Positions 19,801 to 28,661 of a stretch of DNA of 64,000 nucleotides are shown here, in pieces (position 1 is the stretch's first letter; every line of letters begins with the position of its first letter). The position numbers and the translations under genes were made by a program. The stretch spans positions 49,231-113,230 of the forward strand of contig JAHPZE010000013.1 in NCBI GenBank assembly GCA_019058365.1, written 5' to 3'. Below the pieces are notes generated by a model that saw nothing but the letters and a program-made list of their open reading frames with translations, made no database searches and was not told the origin of the DNA. Source of the DNA: Promethearchaeota archaeon (GTDB lineage: Archaea; Asgardarchaeota; Lokiarchaeia; Sigyniarchaeales; SOKP01).

Positions 19801-20468
19801 AGGATTTGGATAAAATAGTAGATTATCATCAAAAAATTCAAAATTTCATTGATGCTAAAAGGATTTCTAATTTCAAAATCTTTAAAAATATGCCTGAAAC
19901 AATTAAAATTGAAGATGATGAAATTTCAACTAGAGAGAAATCAAATTTAGATCAATATAAAAAATTCTATGATGAGCTTTTAAATATCATTAAAAATAAG
20001 GATATAATCGAAAAATTTCAGGATTTTAATGATATTCTCAAAAAAAGTATAGATATATTTGAAATTGTATTTACTAAACTACATGAAAAACAATTTAACA
20101 AATATTCTGAAATTTTAGAAGATTTAAAACAATATGGAATACCAGATAAATATTTCAAGGAAATAGATAGAAATTATATTTGTAAAAACTTACAATTTCA
20201 TCAAGAAAGTTTTATTTGTAAGAATTGTAAGAAAAAGTTAGAAAATATTGATGTAGCTATATTATCGGCAGAAAAGAAAAAAGAGAGCATAATAAAACAG
20301 TATAATGAAGATCAGGTCAAAGAACCAGAACGCGTCCCAATTCACCGACTGAAAATTAGTTCTAGAAACTTAAAAATACAGTCTATTGAGGAACTTAACA
20401 AAATCTTAGAAGAATTAAAGAAAGAGATTGAAGAACTAATAAATGAAGGGAAGAATGTAATATTATAA
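16854..20468 (+). CDS. brxC: BrxC (PglY-like) large P-loop ATPase, BREX core
   Basis: The 1204-aa protein has Walker A G68-FFGSGK74-S75 in the BrxC-typical context WISGFFGSGKSHFAK. A Walker B-like FIFIIDEIGQFIG follows near residue 265, and then a long helical C-terminal part. Near the C-terminus a C-x2-C motif (FICKNCKKK) could bind zinc. BrxC/PglY is one of the two hallmark ATPases of BREX and is needed for both methylation and exclusion. The gap to brxB is 23 bases and to pglX 10 bases. Confidence 0.93.
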   Translation: MKIKDIFINEITREITSVVNVDDIEFFGQEIEEYVVTEQLDKYFLKVFEDYANSARIKTEKIGVWISGFFGSGKSHFAKMLGHLLKNDNIKTTTGVMKNSHELFRDRLIGCAYENDINRSLFEIDKNIDSHVIMFQIQSESDQLSKKSITKTMYQMFLKYQNLCEHLQIAELELELILNDKFNEFKEIIRQDEKKEWEEVRQSLLFSKRPIKKALYKLTDYDFSSEENAEMWYNKLIDSFELSPTKFTERLLNFLNASKSEKISDHFIFIIDEIGQFIGDSNDLLLELQSIAEQFAIQGKGRLWLVVTAQEKLDEIIEGVKGQENQFAKIKDRFYLPTNLTSENIKKVLEERILKKKSSAEKELRKLFINFQGIISFISSFQSNRAIPEITESNFIKDYPFLSYQIEIIQSIFANIRKEAGHTRKITGTERSMINVSQSIFRDENIRMGDSELNRLITFNNIYDQIISEINSETVRDISQASDLKIHDQDDDKICLKALKCIYLLQQLDYVPNTFENIIRVLINDLTIKKTNFENKVKNALDELIRATFIVEDNGVYRYLSRVEKNIEEDISSTQVKSREITLLARELLKEIFKNKNKINYKKITYFDLKIDLDEENFTSKGDILLKIHSPIYLEFGLIKKDDIVTESLNPKNKNILFWLPNETNKYKNDLEKIIKTNKVIEQRKRNPQKSKEENEILREKEVSIKTFQQRVIKNFEDSLKTGFLIYDSNVEDLIEKSISIDKVLEEQICENIPYIYSKFEKYSVTESNINKLLKENNTKLKDIEPDLKIFDGDGRLLVDNKLVKEVFDRIKEENQIGNPISGKDILNYFTGIPYGWEKNLIRFLVLALFRNVNIFINYNSKNIYDFKKSIEGNVFTNSRNFNKSLLKYEKGEDITLNDRRNIKKSLKDIFDYSTEDNILKLSDGIDTCLNNLINENNNQKIIFTQNDLALKDFFYIIEELYEPIIKADKFNKKFQLYLEKVEDLDKIVDYHQKIQNFIDAKRISNFKIFKNMPETIKIEDDEISTREKSNLDQYKKFYDELLNIIKNKDIIEKFQDFNDILKKSIDIFEIVFTKLHEKQFNKYSEILEDLKQYGIPDKYFKEIDRNYICKNLQFHQESFICKNCKKKLENIDVAILSAEKKKESIIKQYNEDQVKEPERVPIHRLKISSRNLKIQSIEELNKILEELKKEIEELINEGKNVIL

Positions 20469-20478
20469 GAGGGGTTAA

Positions 20479-23400
20479 ATGGATTCTGAACAAAAAAGAT
20501 TAATAAACAGTCTAATTTTAGAATTGAGAACATTAATGGAAGAAGAATTAGAACTCGTTCTAAGACATTATGGAATCTTTTTAAATCGAAAATGGCTTGG
20601 TATAGAACAATTAGACTTTCTATCTGATGAAGAAAAGGAAATTAAAAAGAAGTTAGAAATTTATATTAAAAGAAAGGAAAAAATTGGATTAAAGATCGAA
20701 GAATCTACTAAAGAATTTATTACTGAAGCAACTTATCATTGGTTAAACCGTATTTTTGGGTTAAAATGCTTAGAATCAAGAGATCTAATTGAAGAAATAA
20801 TAATGACCAATTCTGATTATGGTGGTAAAAGTTATGTCCATAGAAATTTTTTAGAAAATCATCCTGAATTTAAAAAAAGTGAAGATGAAGGTTTCTTTCA
20901 ATGTCTTTTTGAAATTCTTAATGAATTAACTGAAGAGATCCAAATTATTTTTGACCCAAAAGATATCCATATGTTAATCAAACCCAGAATTACAATTTTA
21001 AAAGAAATAATTAAAAAAATTAATAGTTTAGATAATAAAATTTATCAAAATGATGAATTTTTAGGATGGATGTATCAGTATTTTAACGATAATGAAAGAG
21101 AAAGAATTTATAGTGGATTAAAAAAAAATAAAAATAAAATTCAAGAATCAGATATTATTCCCCTAACACAATTATATACAGAAGATTATATGATTAGATT
21201 TCTTGCACAGAATTCTCTTGGTTCAATGTGGGTAGAAATGCATCCAAAAACTCAATTACATAGAAATTGGGATTATTATGTTGAATCGCTAATAAAAGAG
21301 AGAAGAGAAGTTAAAAATTTAAATAAGATTCAAATTCTAGATCCTGCATGTGGATCAGGACATTTTCTTATTTACTTATTTGATATGTTGTATGAAATGT
21401 ATTTGGAGGAAGGTAAGACTGCTGTTAAAGACATTGCTAAAGAGATTATAGAAAAGAATTTACATGGTATTGATATCGATACACGCGCAATACAAATTAC
21501 AGCTTTAATTCTCTATATTAAATTTAAAGAAAAATCCGTAGATGATAAATCTAAAATACCTCGTTTTAACTTATTTACTACAGATATAATCTCATATAAA
21601 ACAGAAATTTTAAATGAATTTATAAATGAATTTGAGCAAAGCAAAACATTAAAAAAAATTATTGTAACTATTTGGTCAAACTTACAAGATATAAGAAAAA
21701 CGGGGAGTTTGTCTAAAATTGATCAAATTATAAAGAAGTTAATAAACGAAGAGGTAGAACAAAATCGAGAAGGAATACTACGATTTGCAGAAGATAATTC
21801 AACAAATTGGGAATTATTAAAAAAAGAGATCTTAACCCAATTATCAATTTTTTTACAAAATGCTACAAAAACTTTTAATGTAAATAAAGAACTATTTGCT
21901 CAAGAGGAAGAAAAAGGTATATGGTTAATTGATGCATTTCAAAAAAAATATGATATTGTTATTACAAATCCGCCCTATTTAAATACACGTAATCTAAAAG
22001 TGGATTTAAAATCTTTATTTAAAAAAGCCTACCCGTCAAGCCACTTAGATTATTGTATGATGTTTTTGGAAAAGGCATTATCTTTCTTGAAGAAAAATGG
22101 TTATGCTGCTTTAGTCGCAATGCAAAGCTTTATGTTTCTAAGTTCCTATACAAAATTACGAGCTAAATTTCTTGATGAAGCTAATATTAAAAAAGTAATT
22201 CATCTAGGTAAACGAGCTTTTTCTGATAATACAGGTGCAGTATTACAAACAATTCTAATAATTTTTAAAAAAATAGATTTAAAAAAGGATAATATTTATG
22301 ATAGCATTTTTTTTGATTTAACACAATTTGATAAAACATATGAAAAGATTGAGAATTTAGTAAATCTCAATTATAGGTATCTAATTAATCAAGAGGTCTT
22401 TAAAAATATTCAAAACTTTCCTTTTGTTTATAATGTATCACGTTCAATCTTAGATATTTTTAATCGTAGTGATATATTTGGTAACATAGCTCCTCCGAAA
22501 ACAGGAATATCAACCTCGGATAATGATCAGTTTTTAAGATATTGGTGGGAGGTTAATAAAGCAAAAATTGCTAAGTATGGAACGATAGAAAAAAAAAAGT
22601 GGCATTTTTATGCAAAAGGTGGTGTTTATAATAAATGGTATGGAAATTTATACTATGTGATCAATTGGGAAAATGATGGAAAAGAACTTAAAGAATTTGC
22701 ATCTCATTATCCAAGAAATGAAGATTACTATTTTTTAGAAGGCATTACTTATACATTAGTCGGAGGAAAATTTAATGCAAGACTTTTACCAAAGAATTGT
22801 CTTTTTGATTTAAATGGACCTTCTTCATTTCCAATGGAAAGTTATGATCTTTATTATCTTTTAGGTTATCTAAATTCCAGTTTGATTGGATATTTTTTAA
22901 ATTTTTTAAATCCAACAATTGCTACTCCCATTGGTGATTTAAAAAGATTACCATATATTTCTCCGAATAAAAATTTTGAGAATAAAATATCAAATTTTGT
23001 TTCCGAAATCATAAGAATTAAAAAAGAATTGATTTCCTTCGACATAACTGAATGGGAGCATAAAAGAACAGCCATTGAATATGCAATAGATATAGTAAGC
23101 AAAGAAGTGAATCTTATAAAACTTTATAAGGTCTTCAAAAGATATAAGGAAAGTTTAATACTTAAAATTCTGATATTTGAGGCAGAGATTGAAAGAAATA
23201 TTTTCAGTCTTTATGATATTAATAATAATGATCGGGAAAAAATTTTTATCGAAAATGGATTTATTCCTGGATTATTGCCAATTTTACCAAATTTTGATAA
23301 GTTCCCTGAGAACTTAGAATTAGAAGAGCTTTTCTCAGAAATAATAAAAGAAGAAGTTGACTCTGATAGACTTGATATTTTAGGCAATAAAATAAAAGAG

Positions 23401-24141
23401 TTGTATGAAAAAGAAAATCCTTCTCAAATTCTTGATCATTTATCCTATATTTCTTTACAATTAAATATTAATCCAATTTGTGTTTACAATATTATTAATG
23501 AATTAGAACTCGTTAATGAATTTGATTTTAAATCAGAATTAGAGAACTTCATAACAAAAATAATTATTGATATACTAATGAGAGAAGAAACCGGTATAGT
23601 ATTAATAGATGAAGAAATTTTATTTAAACGAATTTTGGAAGAATTTGATAAATATTTTGGTGAAGATTTTACAGATAATATTGTTAAGCAAATTAGTAAT
23701 CTTTTTGGTAAATCTATAAGTGATTGGATTGAAAAAGATTTCTTCAAAAATCACATATCTCAATTTAAAAAGAGACCAATGATTTGGCATTTATCCAGTG
23801 AAGAGAGATCCTTTCAATGCTTTATCGATTATCATAAACTCAACCAAAACCTTCTATTAATCCTAAGAAATCGACATGTTGAGAAAAGATTGACGTTTTT
23901 TAGAGAAGAATCTAAAACTATTACAGAATCATTAAAAAGTGAATCAAACGATTTAACAATCAAAGAATTAAATAAAAACTATATTGAAATTGAAAATTCA
24001 ATTGAAGATCTTCAAAAATTTTCTGAAAATTTAAAAAAAATTATTGATATGAACATTGAATTTGATGAGGATAATGGAGTCAAACAACAAATTTTACCTT
24101 TTCAGAAAAATAAACTTTTATCTATAAATAGGGTAGTTTAA
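20479..24141 (+). CDS. pglX: PglX (BrxX) adenine-specific DNA methyltransferase
   Basis: The 1220-aa protein has SAM-binding motif I D288-PACGSGHF and catalytic motif IV N497-PPY500, the order and spacing of class gamma N6-adenine methyltransferases, with a long target-recognition and helical C-terminal region. The length matches BREX PglX. It marks host DNA at the BREX site. The specificity cannot be read from the sequence. It is 3 bases before pglZ and is preceded by a GAGGGG Shine-Dalgarno site. Confidence 0.95.
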   Translation: MDSEQKRLINSLILELRTLMEEELELVLRHYGIFLNRKWLGIEQLDFLSDEEKEIKKKLEIYIKRKEKIGLKIEESTKEFITEATYHWLNRIFGLKCLESRDLIEEIIMTNSDYGGKSYVHRNFLENHPEFKKSEDEGFFQCLFEILNELTEEIQIIFDPKDIHMLIKPRITILKEIIKKINSLDNKIYQNDEFLGWMYQYFNDNERERIYSGLKKNKNKIQESDIIPLTQLYTEDYMIRFLAQNSLGSMWVEMHPKTQLHRNWDYYVESLIKERREVKNLNKIQILDPACGSGHFLIYLFDMLYEMYLEEGKTAVKDIAKEIIEKNLHGIDIDTRAIQITALILYIKFKEKSVDDKSKIPRFNLFTTDIISYKTEILNEFINEFEQSKTLKKIIVTIWSNLQDIRKTGSLSKIDQIIKKLINEEVEQNREGILRFAEDNSTNWELLKKEILTQLSIFLQNATKTFNVNKELFAQEEEKGIWLIDAFQKKYDIVITNPPYLNTRNLKVDLKSLFKKAYPSSHLDYCMMFLEKALSFLKKNGYAALVAMQSFMFLSSYTKLRAKFLDEANIKKVIHLGKRAFSDNTGAVLQTILIIFKKIDLKKDNIYDSIFFDLTQFDKTYEKIENLVNLNYRYLINQEVFKNIQNFPFVYNVSRSILDIFNRSDIFGNIAPPKTGISTSDNDQFLRYWWEVNKAKIAKYGTIEKKKWHFYAKGGVYNKWYGNLYYVINWENDGKELKEFASHYPRNEDYYFLEGITYTLVGGKFNARLLPKNCLFDLNGPSSFPMESYDLYYLLGYLNSSLIGYFLNFLNPTIATPIGDLKRLPYISPNKNFENKISNFVSEIIRIKKELISFDITEWEHKRTAIEYAIDIVSKEVNLIKLYKVFKRYKESLILKILIFEAEIERNIFSLYDINNNDREKIFIENGFIPGLLPILPNFDKFPENLELEELFSEIIKEEVDSDRLDILGNKIKELYEKENPSQILDHLSYISLQLNINPICVYNIINELELVNEFDFKSELENFITKIIIDILMREETGIVLIDEEILFKRILEEFDKYFGEDFTDNIVKQISNLFGKSISDWIEKDFFKNHISQFKKRPMIWHLSSEERSFQCFIDYHKLNQNLLLILRNRHVEKRLTFFREESKTITESLKSESNDLTIKELNKNYIEIENSIEDLQKFSENLKKIIDMNIEFDEDNGVKQQILPFQKNKLLSINRVV

Positions 24142-24144
24142 TTT

Positions 24145-26526
24145 ATGTTAGTAAATAAATTGGATGAAGATTTAATAGAAAGGTTAAATTTATCTAAAAA
24201 TAATCTCCCTTTCATCTTTTTTTTTGACAAAAAACAAGATTTCCGTTTTTTAATTGAAAATTCAAAAAGATTTAAAGTTATAGTGTACAATAATAGTCTT
24301 TTAGAGGTTAAATATGAATTATTGAGATATGATAAAGAGAATCCAGTAGTCATATATCTTCCTTTAGATGAAAACGAGGATTTAATGTATTTAATGGATC
24401 TTTTAGTATGTTCTACTAAATATCATAATACTCTTTATCGATTTATGGAAAGTCTTGGAATAATATTTCCTAGTAATACAAAAAAAAGAAAGCAAATCAT
24501 AAAGTTATTACCCTCTATGGTAAAGGAACACTTCGATAAACCATTAAGCTTTTGGAATGAAGAATTTGGGACACCCGTGATAAAAGACTTTCATAAAAAA
24601 TTTAAAGAACTTTTAATAAATCCTAAAAATTTAATAGATTTTGATTTTGAGAAGAGAAATTTATTTATTAATGAAATCAAAAAGAAATATGGGTTTGATT
24701 TTTCAGATCAACTCGAAAGTTGGGAAAATAAATTTATCAAGTTCTTATGTATTGTCGAGATGTATGTTGATACGCAAGATAGTGATTATCCTCTACTTCA
24801 AAAATTACCCCCAAGTGAAATTAAAATTACGCAATGTACTGATCTCCTGATAGAAATAAAAAATGATATTGAATTAAAAGAGATATATAAGCAAGCTTGT
24901 TTTGATATTCAGCGAGAATATGATTTAGGTACTTTTATCGAAAAAAATTTTGAACGAGTTAATACTCTCTTACAAAGTGAGGAAATTGTAATTAGTTTGA
25001 TAAATAAAAAAATACAATCATGCAATAATAAAGATGAATTTAATTCTATCCTTTTAGGGTATAAAGGTTTGATAAAAAGGAAGACTTCAAATTTTTGGGT
25101 AAGAGAGGGTGAAATTGCTGCTTGGAATTATTTATCGATCCTTATAGATTTTATTGAATTATTAGAAGAATTTAACTCGATTTCTGAATTGTCAATTAAT
25201 GAGTATATACAGAAATTTTATAAAATTGATCAAATCTACAGGCATCAAAAAGAGTTTGAATGGTATGAGCAGGGATTGGAATATATATCTACTTGGATTG
25301 AAAAATTGTATTTAGATTTTTTAGACATAATTAATACCAAATTTAATAAAATTTTTGAAACCAAACCACATTTTAGAGAACTAAAAATCCAGAAAAATTA
25401 TCTCCCCAATTTAATGAGTAAGAATAATGCTTTCTTACTGATTGATGCCTTAAGGTATGAATTAGGGGAAGAACTTTATAAGAAATTAAAAAGTGAATTT
25501 ACAGAGAGTGAAATTAAAACGTTATTGGCTTCAAGACCACCCATTACAAATATAGGATTTAGTAACTTAATTACAGATGACTTAAGCTACGAGATTAAAG
25601 ATAATAAAAATCTGATTGTTAAAAAAACTAGTGGGAACGATCTAAATACAAAAAGAAAGAGAATTGACTTCTTAAAAGAAAAATATAAAAAATGTGGTTT
25701 TATCAATCTTGATAAGTTCCTAAATTTAAAAACTAAAAATGAAATTGAAAAATTGAAGAACTATGAAAATGTGATTTTATTCTCTAATGATATTGATGAA
25801 ATGGGAGAAAGTAAAGGTGAAAGATGGATTAAATTCTTCAGCCAATTATTGAATGATATTATTAAAGCAATACGCAAATTAATAAAAGTTGGATTCACAT
25901 CAATTCATATTTTAACTGATCATGGCTTTTTAGCTTTTGATGATAAGGAGGATTATTTTAAATTAGAAGATCTTCAAGAAGATTGCATAATAAAGAAAAG
26001 GAGATTTTTTATAAGTAAAAAATCAGATATTCCAGATTTTATTGGAGAGGAAATTGAAGATGATATAGGTTTCTATGTCTATTATCCAAGGAGTATATAC
26101 TATTTAAAAAAGGATTCTTTCTTCCATGGAGGTATATCTCTACAAGAATTATTAATACCTCATATTATAATTAAAATTAAAGATAAAAAAATAAAACAGA
26201 GACCATTAATAGAAATCCAAGAACTTGAAGGAATATATAATAAATTATTTCAAGTGATCATTAATTCTACAATTAAAAGTACTGGTTTAGATCCTTTAGT
26301 TAGAACCAGAAAAATAAAAATCTGGGGAGAATTGCAGAATGAGAGTATTACAAATATACCTATAATTGATATTAACCCAGGAGTTAATAAAGTGATGTTA
26401 AGATTAGTTAAACCTAGCATAATTAAAGGGACTAAAATTTCAATTATAGTTCAAGATAATGACACAGAAGAAATATTAGATAAAACACGTGTAGAAATTA
26501 AGAAAGAGTTTAAAGATGATTTTTAA
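24145..26526 (+). CDS. pglZ: PglZ alkaline-phosphatase-superfamily protein, BREX hallmark
   Basis: The 793-aa protein carries the PglZ domain from about residue 420: FLLIDALRYELGEEL (D434) and, about 158 residues on, HILTDHGFLAF (D592-H593), matching metal-binding positions of the alkaline phosphatase fold. The N-terminal half is helical and unrecognised. PglZ is the signature protein that defines BREX. It sits between pglX and brxL as in type I systems. Confidence 0.94.
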   Translation: MLVNKLDEDLIERLNLSKNNLPFIFFFDKKQDFRFLIENSKRFKVIVYNNSLLEVKYELLRYDKENPVVIYLPLDENEDLMYLMDLLVCSTKYHNTLYRFMESLGIIFPSNTKKRKQIIKLLPSMVKEHFDKPLSFWNEEFGTPVIKDFHKKFKELLINPKNLIDFDFEKRNLFINEIKKKYGFDFSDQLESWENKFIKFLCIVEMYVDTQDSDYPLLQKLPPSEIKITQCTDLLIEIKNDIELKEIYKQACFDIQREYDLGTFIEKNFERVNTLLQSEEIVISLINKKIQSCNNKDEFNSILLGYKGLIKRKTSNFWVREGEIAAWNYLSILIDFIELLEEFNSISELSINEYIQKFYKIDQIYRHQKEFEWYEQGLEYISTWIEKLYLDFLDIINTKFNKIFETKPHFRELKIQKNYLPNLMSKNNAFLLIDALRYELGEELYKKLKSEFTESEIKTLLASRPPITNIGFSNLITDDLSYEIKDNKNLIVKKTSGNDLNTKRKRIDFLKEKYKKCGFINLDKFLNLKTKNEIEKLKNYENVILFSNDIDEMGESKGERWIKFFSQLLNDIIKAIRKLIKVGFTSIHILTDHGFLAFDDKEDYFKLEDLQEDCIIKKRRFFISKKSDIPDFIGEEIEDDIGFYVYYPRSIYYLKKDSFFHGGISLQELLIPHIIIKIKDKKIKQRPLIEIQELEGIYNKLFQVIINSTIKSTGLDPLVRTRKIKIWGELQNESITNIPIIDINPGVNKVMLRLVKPSIIKGTKISIIVQDNDTEEILDKTRVEIKKEFKDDF

Positions 26527-26540
26527 TATATATTAATGAT

Positions 26541-28592
26541 GTGTTTATGGTAGAATTAGACGATTTAGATATAAAAATAAGCGAGACTTTTCCAGGAAAA
26601 ATCGTTAGAAAGGATCTTGTGAGTATATTAAAAAGTGGAGCTAATGTTCCAACATACGTTTTGGAGTATTTACTAGGAAAATATTGTTCCTCAACTAATC
26701 AAGATGTTATCAATGAAGGATTAGACTATGTGAGAGAGTTTTTAGCAACGCATTATGCTAGACCGGACGAAGCTGAAAAAATAAAATCTTTTATAAAAGA
26801 AAGAGGTTCATACAAGGTAATTGATAAGGTTAAAGTGAAATTGGTAGAAACTGAGAATAAATATTGGGCGGAATTATCAAATTTAAATTTAAAATACATT
26901 AATATAAATGAAAAAAACGTTATAGAATTTGAAAAACTTCTTGAAGGAGGTATTTGGGCATCAATAGATATGGAATATGACGAGGAAATTTTTTATAAGA
27001 AAAATCACCGTCCATTTGTTATCGACAAGATTAACCCTATTCAGTCTGCTACAATTGATATCAATGAGTTTAGAGAAAAACGAAAACATTTTTCTAATGA
27101 AGAATGGCTCCAGATTCTAATGCGTAGTATGGGATTTGAACCAAAAAATCCAGAATTTAGTAAAAGATTATTGATGCTTTTTTTATCAAGATTAATTCCT
27201 TTAGTAGAAAATAATTATAATTTAATTGAACTTGGGCCAAGATCTACTGGAAAAAGTTATACATTTAGAGAATTGTCTCCTTTTTCTATATTAATTTCAG
27301 GAGGAAAAACGACAGTAGCAAATTTATTTATGCATTTGGGAACTGGTAAGATTGGATTGGTCGGATTATGGGACACTGTCGCTTTTGACGAGGTTGCAGG
27401 CATTAAATTTAGTAATCCTGACACATTGATGATTTTAAAAGATTATATGGAATCTGGGAGTTTTTCAAGAGGAAAAGAAGAAATTAATGCTAATGCCTCT
27501 ATGGTTTTTAATGGAAACATTGATGGAGATATTGATATTATTTTAAAAACTTCTCATTTATTCACACCTTTACCACCTGAAATGCAAAATTTAGCTCTTA
27601 TTGATCGATTCCATTTTTACTTACCCGGTTGGGAAGTATTAAAATTAATACCAAAATTTTTCAGTAAACATTATGGTTTTGTTGTTGATTATTTTGCTGA
27701 AGTTTTAAGAGAATTAAGGAAATTTAATTTTACAGCCTCTTTAAATAAATTTTTCAGATTAGGGGATCATTTAAACCAAAGAGACGTGAAAGCTGTTCGA
27801 AAAACAGTTTCGGGATATTTAAAGTTAATGCATCCAGATGGGATTTTTAATAAAGAAGAATTAGAAGAGTATTTGATATTAGCTATGGAAATGCGAAGAA
27901 GGATTAAAGAGCAGCTAAAGAAAATGGGTGGTATTGAGTATTGGAAAGTTAACTTTTCTTACATAGATATTGAAACAGGTGAAGAAAAATTTGTAAATGT
28001 TCCTGAAAAAGGTGTTTCTGATTTAATACCTCCTAAAATGTTAGAACCAGGAACAGTATTTACTATTGGCTTAGACGTTGCTGAAAGAAAAAATTGTTTA
28101 TTTAGAATTGAAGTTAAAGTAATGGAAGGAACAGGTCAGAAACGAATAACTGGGGCACCCTCATCAACTATGAAAGAAACAATTCAAACAGCTTTTGATT
28201 TTATTAAAGCAAATCTAAGTGATTTAACAATCGATAAACATATTAAAGATTATGATTTTCATATTCAAATAGTCAATCTGATGCAGAGTAAAGAAGGAAC
28301 TGAAACGGGAGTTGCTTTCTATATTGCAATGATTTCTGCATTACTAGGTACTGCAGTAAAGTCTCAATTGGTTGTTTTAGGTGAGATGACTATTCATGGG
28401 GGTTTGAGAAAAATTCGTGGTCTAACAGAAAAATTGCAAATTGCTCTTGATTCTGGGGCTAAAATAGTTCTTATCCCTTCTGAAAATAAGGTTGATTTTG
28501 CAGATATTCCAAGCTATATACTTGATAAATTAGAAATTTCATTTTATTCTGATCCTATAAATGCTGGATTAAAAGCGATGGAGTTAGATTAA
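26541..28592 (+). CDS. brxL: BrxL, AAA+ ATPase with Lon-like C-terminal domain
   Basis: The 683-aa protein (GTG at 26541; an ATG lies two codons later) has Walker A GPRSTGKS with Lys238 and a C-terminal Lon-protease-like domain. In Lon the catalytic Ser sits in a K-D-G-P-S-A-G motif. Here the same segment reads K-E-G-T-E588-T-G, so the Ser is Glu. The partner Lys631 (in LTEKLQIA) is kept at the standard 43-residue spacing. Peptidase activity is therefore doubtful, while the ATPase looks intact. BrxL is the last core gene of type I BREX and acts in exclusion of phage DNA. The operon continues 69 bases later with an unknown gene. Confidence 0.93.
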   Translation: MFMVELDDLDIKISETFPGKIVRKDLVSILKSGANVPTYVLEYLLGKYCSSTNQDVINEGLDYVREFLATHYARPDEAEKIKSFIKERGSYKVIDKVKVKLVETENKYWAELSNLNLKYININEKNVIEFEKLLEGGIWASIDMEYDEEIFYKKNHRPFVIDKINPIQSATIDINEFREKRKHFSNEEWLQILMRSMGFEPKNPEFSKRLLMLFLSRLIPLVENNYNLIELGPRSTGKSYTFRELSPFSILISGGKTTVANLFMHLGTGKIGLVGLWDTVAFDEVAGIKFSNPDTLMILKDYMESGSFSRGKEEINANASMVFNGNIDGDIDIILKTSHLFTPLPPEMQNLALIDRFHFYLPGWEVLKLIPKFFSKHYGFVVDYFAEVLRELRKFNFTASLNKFFRLGDHLNQRDVKAVRKTVSGYLKLMHPDGIFNKEELEEYLILAMEMRRRIKEQLKKMGGIEYWKVNFSYIDIETGEEKFVNVPEKGVSDLIPPKMLEPGTVFTIGLDVAERKNCLFRIEVKVMEGTGQKRITGAPSSTMKETIQTAFDFIKANLSDLTIDKHIKDYDFHIQIVNLMQSKEGTETGVAFYIAMISALLGTAVKSQLVVLGEMTIHGGLRKIRGLTEKLQIALDSGAKIVLIPSENKVDFADIPSYILDKLEISFYSDPINAGLKAMELD

Positions 28593-28661
28593 AAAGAAAT
28601 TAAAAAGGAATTTTCACTCATTTGTATGTATTTTTAATTTTGTAAAGAAGAGGGTTTTGAA

